Assembly: GCA_903907305.1 (NCBI GenBank)
Contig: CAIVNT010000328.1
Span: 1 to 7,441 of the forward strand
Length of the DNA stretch: 7,441 bases
From: an uncultured Ignavibacteriota bacterium
GTDB taxonomy: Bacteria > Bacteroidota > Ignavibacteria > UBA10030 > UBA8401
Reading direction: 5' to 3'
The notes under the pieces were generated by a model. That model was not told the DNA's origin. It worked only from the letters and a program-made list of their open reading frames with translations, and searched no databases. Below, one piece after another: positions 6,279 through 7,441 of this stretch (position 1 is the first letter of the stretch; each line of letters opens with the position of its first letter). A program made the translations under genes and the position numbers.

Positions 6279-6998
6279 CTACTCATTTCCTACAACCCAG
6301 CCTAAAGCAATGATGGCGGCTGTTTCCGTGCGCAAACGGCGACGGCCGAGGGATACTTGCGTGAACTGAGCTTTCTCTGCCATTTGTATTTCTTCATCGG
6401 TAAAGCCACCTTCCGGTCCGATCAGGATCATCGCTGTGCGGGGAGGTTTGCGGTTCTTTAAAGCTTCGGCAATGAATAGAATATGGTCTGTCCGTTCATA
6501 CGGGATCAGTTTCATGTCGTATTCTGCAGGGTTGGCCAGAATATTTTTTAGATCTTTAGGAGCCGTAATCTTCGGGAGGATGCATCTTCCGGACTGTTTC
6601 ATCGCCGCCATTGCAATATTGTTCCAGCGGTCCTCTTTCGGTGAGCGGGCGATAGTGCGTGAGGTCTGCAGCGGGATGATCGTCCGTACACCGAGTTCTG
6701 TCGCTTTTTCAATGATCCAGTCCATCCGTGATGGATTTTTCAACTGCGCCACAGCAAGAGTGACGTCAATGTCCGGTTCATGCAAATGATGATGTTCGAA
6801 TTCGATCTCACATTCAATCATTTCCGGTGCAACAATCCGGATAATTACTTCGAATGCTCTTCCCATTCCGTCCACAACCCAGATCTTATCCCCGGGCTGT
6901 TTGCGGAGAACACGCGAAATATGCTTTGCCTCTTCCCCCTCGATGGCGATGTGATGATCGATGATGTATTCTGCCGGAACGTAGAAGTATTCGCTCAT
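6279..6998 (-). CDS. rsmE: 16S rRNA (uracil-1498-N3)-methyltransferase RsmE
   Basis: The 239-residue protein fits the RsmE family (about 240 residues), which uses S-adenosylmethionine to methylate N3 of U1498 in 16S rRNA of the 30S subunit. The N-terminal PUA-like RNA-binding domain contains KHISRVLR (25-32). The C-terminal SPOUT (trefoil-knot) methyltransferase domain shows EKATELGV (97-104), KQSGR (134-138), IGPEGGFT (193-200) and LGRRRLRTETA (217-227), where the usual form is LG.RILRTETA. The linker has a small His cluster, HHHLH (69-73). The ATG is the first in frame; a stop codon lies 9 bases upstream. No Shine-Dalgarno is visible, so initiation may rely on an A/T-rich leader, as is common in the Bacteroidota. 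It lies downstream of an Omp85-type gene on the same strand, with a 119-base spacer. Confidence 0.96.
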   Translation of the reverse strand: MSEYFYVPAEYIIDHHIAIEGEEAKHISRVLRKQPGDKIWVVDGMGRAFEVIIRIVAPEMIECEIEFEHHHLHEPDIDVTLAVAQLKNPSRMDWIIEKATELGVRTIIPLQTSRTIARSPKEDRWNNIAMAAMKQSGRCILPKITAPKDLKNILANPAEYDMKLIPYERTDHILFIAEALKNRKPPRTAMILIGPEGGFTDEEIQMAEKAQFTQVSLGRRRLRTETAAIIALGWVVGNE

Positions 6999-7006
6999 AA
7001 AATGTT

Positions 7007-7114
7007 AAGTAGTTAAGTGGTGAATTTGTTGAGCAGATGAGTTGATGGTCTATTACGATTTGAGATCAACACTGACGGTCTCAACGACTCATAACCACAC
7101 CGACTCAACTACTT
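7007..7114. repeat. Imperfect inverted repeat element in the spacer between the Omp85-type gene and rsmE
   Basis: The arms 7007-7022 and 7098-7114 are inverted copies with one mismatch and one extra base. Smaller inverted pairs lie within: GTTGAT (7041-7046) with ATCAAC (7065-7070), and TTGAGA (7060-7065) with TCTCAA (7079-7084). CGACTCA occurs twice (7085-7091 and 7101-7107). It fills nearly the whole spacer and could fold as RNA, but no GC stem followed by a long T-run is present, so a plain terminator is not obvious. Confidence 0.5.
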
Positions 7115-7117
7115 CTT

Positions 7118-7441
7118 TTACAGGGCTGCCCCTAAATCTAAAATGATTTCTCCTTTAGAGAGAGGTATTCCGTACGGTACTGCATATTCAATCCTGCCGA
7201 CAAAGCTGTATGCCAACAGCAGGTGTATTCCCACACCATAACCCGAATAAACAGAATTCAATGCGAATGGTTCGGTGCGATACCAGGTTTTGCCTGCGTC
7301 CGCGAAGAATGCAAGATTCACTGCATATCGGAAGTCCCTAAACTGTTCCAACGGCATAAAATCAAGTTTGATATACCGCGGAGAAATAACCGGGACGTGT
7401 ACCTCCAGCGATGTACCGACGATCTGTTCACCTTCGAGGAT
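7118..7441 (-). CDS. Omp85/BamA-family outer-membrane barrel, C-terminal 107 residues (N-terminus beyond window)
   Basis: The minus-strand frame is open from the window edge to the stop at 7120-7118. The visible 107 residues show alternating beta-strands typical of the last strands of a surface-antigen (D15/Omp85) barrel: GEQIVGTSLEVHVPV, AVNLAFFADAGKTW, YSGYGVGIHLLLAYSFVGRIEYAVPYG. The phrase FADAGKTW plus GYGVGI followed by a strand with R-EYA-P is a family hallmark. Such proteins insert other barrels (BamA, TamA) or export partners; which subtype cannot be told without POTRA domains, which lie outside the window. The chain ends in GAAL, not in the aromatic residue usual for barrel C-termini. 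rsmE lies downstream on the same strand. Confidence 0.75.
   Translation of the reverse strand: MLEGEQIVGTSLEVHVPVISPRYIKLDFMPLEQFRDFRYAVNLAFFADAGKTWYRTEPFALNSVYSGYGVGIHLLLAYSFVGRIEYAVPYGIPLSKGEIILDLGAAL

Noticed and set aside
1..7441. CRISPR arrays, tRNA or rRNA genes, insertion sequences, phage or toxin-antitoxin genes
   Set aside because: I looked for regularly spaced repeats, cloverleaf-like segments and transposase or integrase motifs and saw none; the gene content is housekeeping plus envelope.

Overview
The window looks like chromosomal DNA of a Gram-negative member of the Fibrobacterota-Chlorobiota-Bacteroidota (FCB) group, most likely close to Ignavibacteria/Chlorobiota. Three things point there. 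A secreted protein ends in a type IX secretion (T9SS) type A sorting domain with the 'NYPNPFNPST' wording typical of Ignavibacteria-like lineages. An Omp85/BamA-type outer-membrane barrel implies an outer membrane. The housekeeping proteins have a general FCB flavour. No taxonomic search was possible, so the placement is an inference.

Layout. Positions 1-814 (minus) hold the N-terminal half of a secreted M14 zinc carboxypeptidase that runs off the left edge. Positions 884-2617 (minus) encode a 577-residue T9SS cargo protein, followed by a strong intrinsic terminator that abuts the carboxypeptidase ribosome-binding site. A divergent intergenic region (2618-2851) carries back-to-back candidate promoters and a terminator-like hairpin in the leader of the next gene. 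Positions 2852-6162 (plus) are the classical protein quality-control cluster tig-clpP-clpX. A 19-bp bidirectional terminator separates clpX from the convergent minus-strand rsmE (6279-6998). A 119-bp spacer with imperfect inverted repeats follows, then the last 107 codons of an Omp85-family barrel gene (7118-7441, minus) that runs off the right edge.

How the genes fit together. Trigger factor meets nascent chains at the ribosome, and ClpX unfolds substrates and feeds them to the ClpP protease chamber. The order tig-clpP-clpX is widely conserved; lon, which follows in Escherichia coli, is absent here because transcription appears to end after clpX. RsmE methylates 16S rRNA. The flanking minus-strand genes are envelope or secretion functions.

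Most of the window is ordinary housekeeping sequence and I see no clear new system. The points most worth a second look are a His-rich loop in the reduced PPIase-like domain of trigger factor, a terminator-like hairpin in the tig leader, and the reuse of one ATCCCG/CGGGAT hairpin core (with a 14-base identical stretch in two of three copies) at three intergenic sites.
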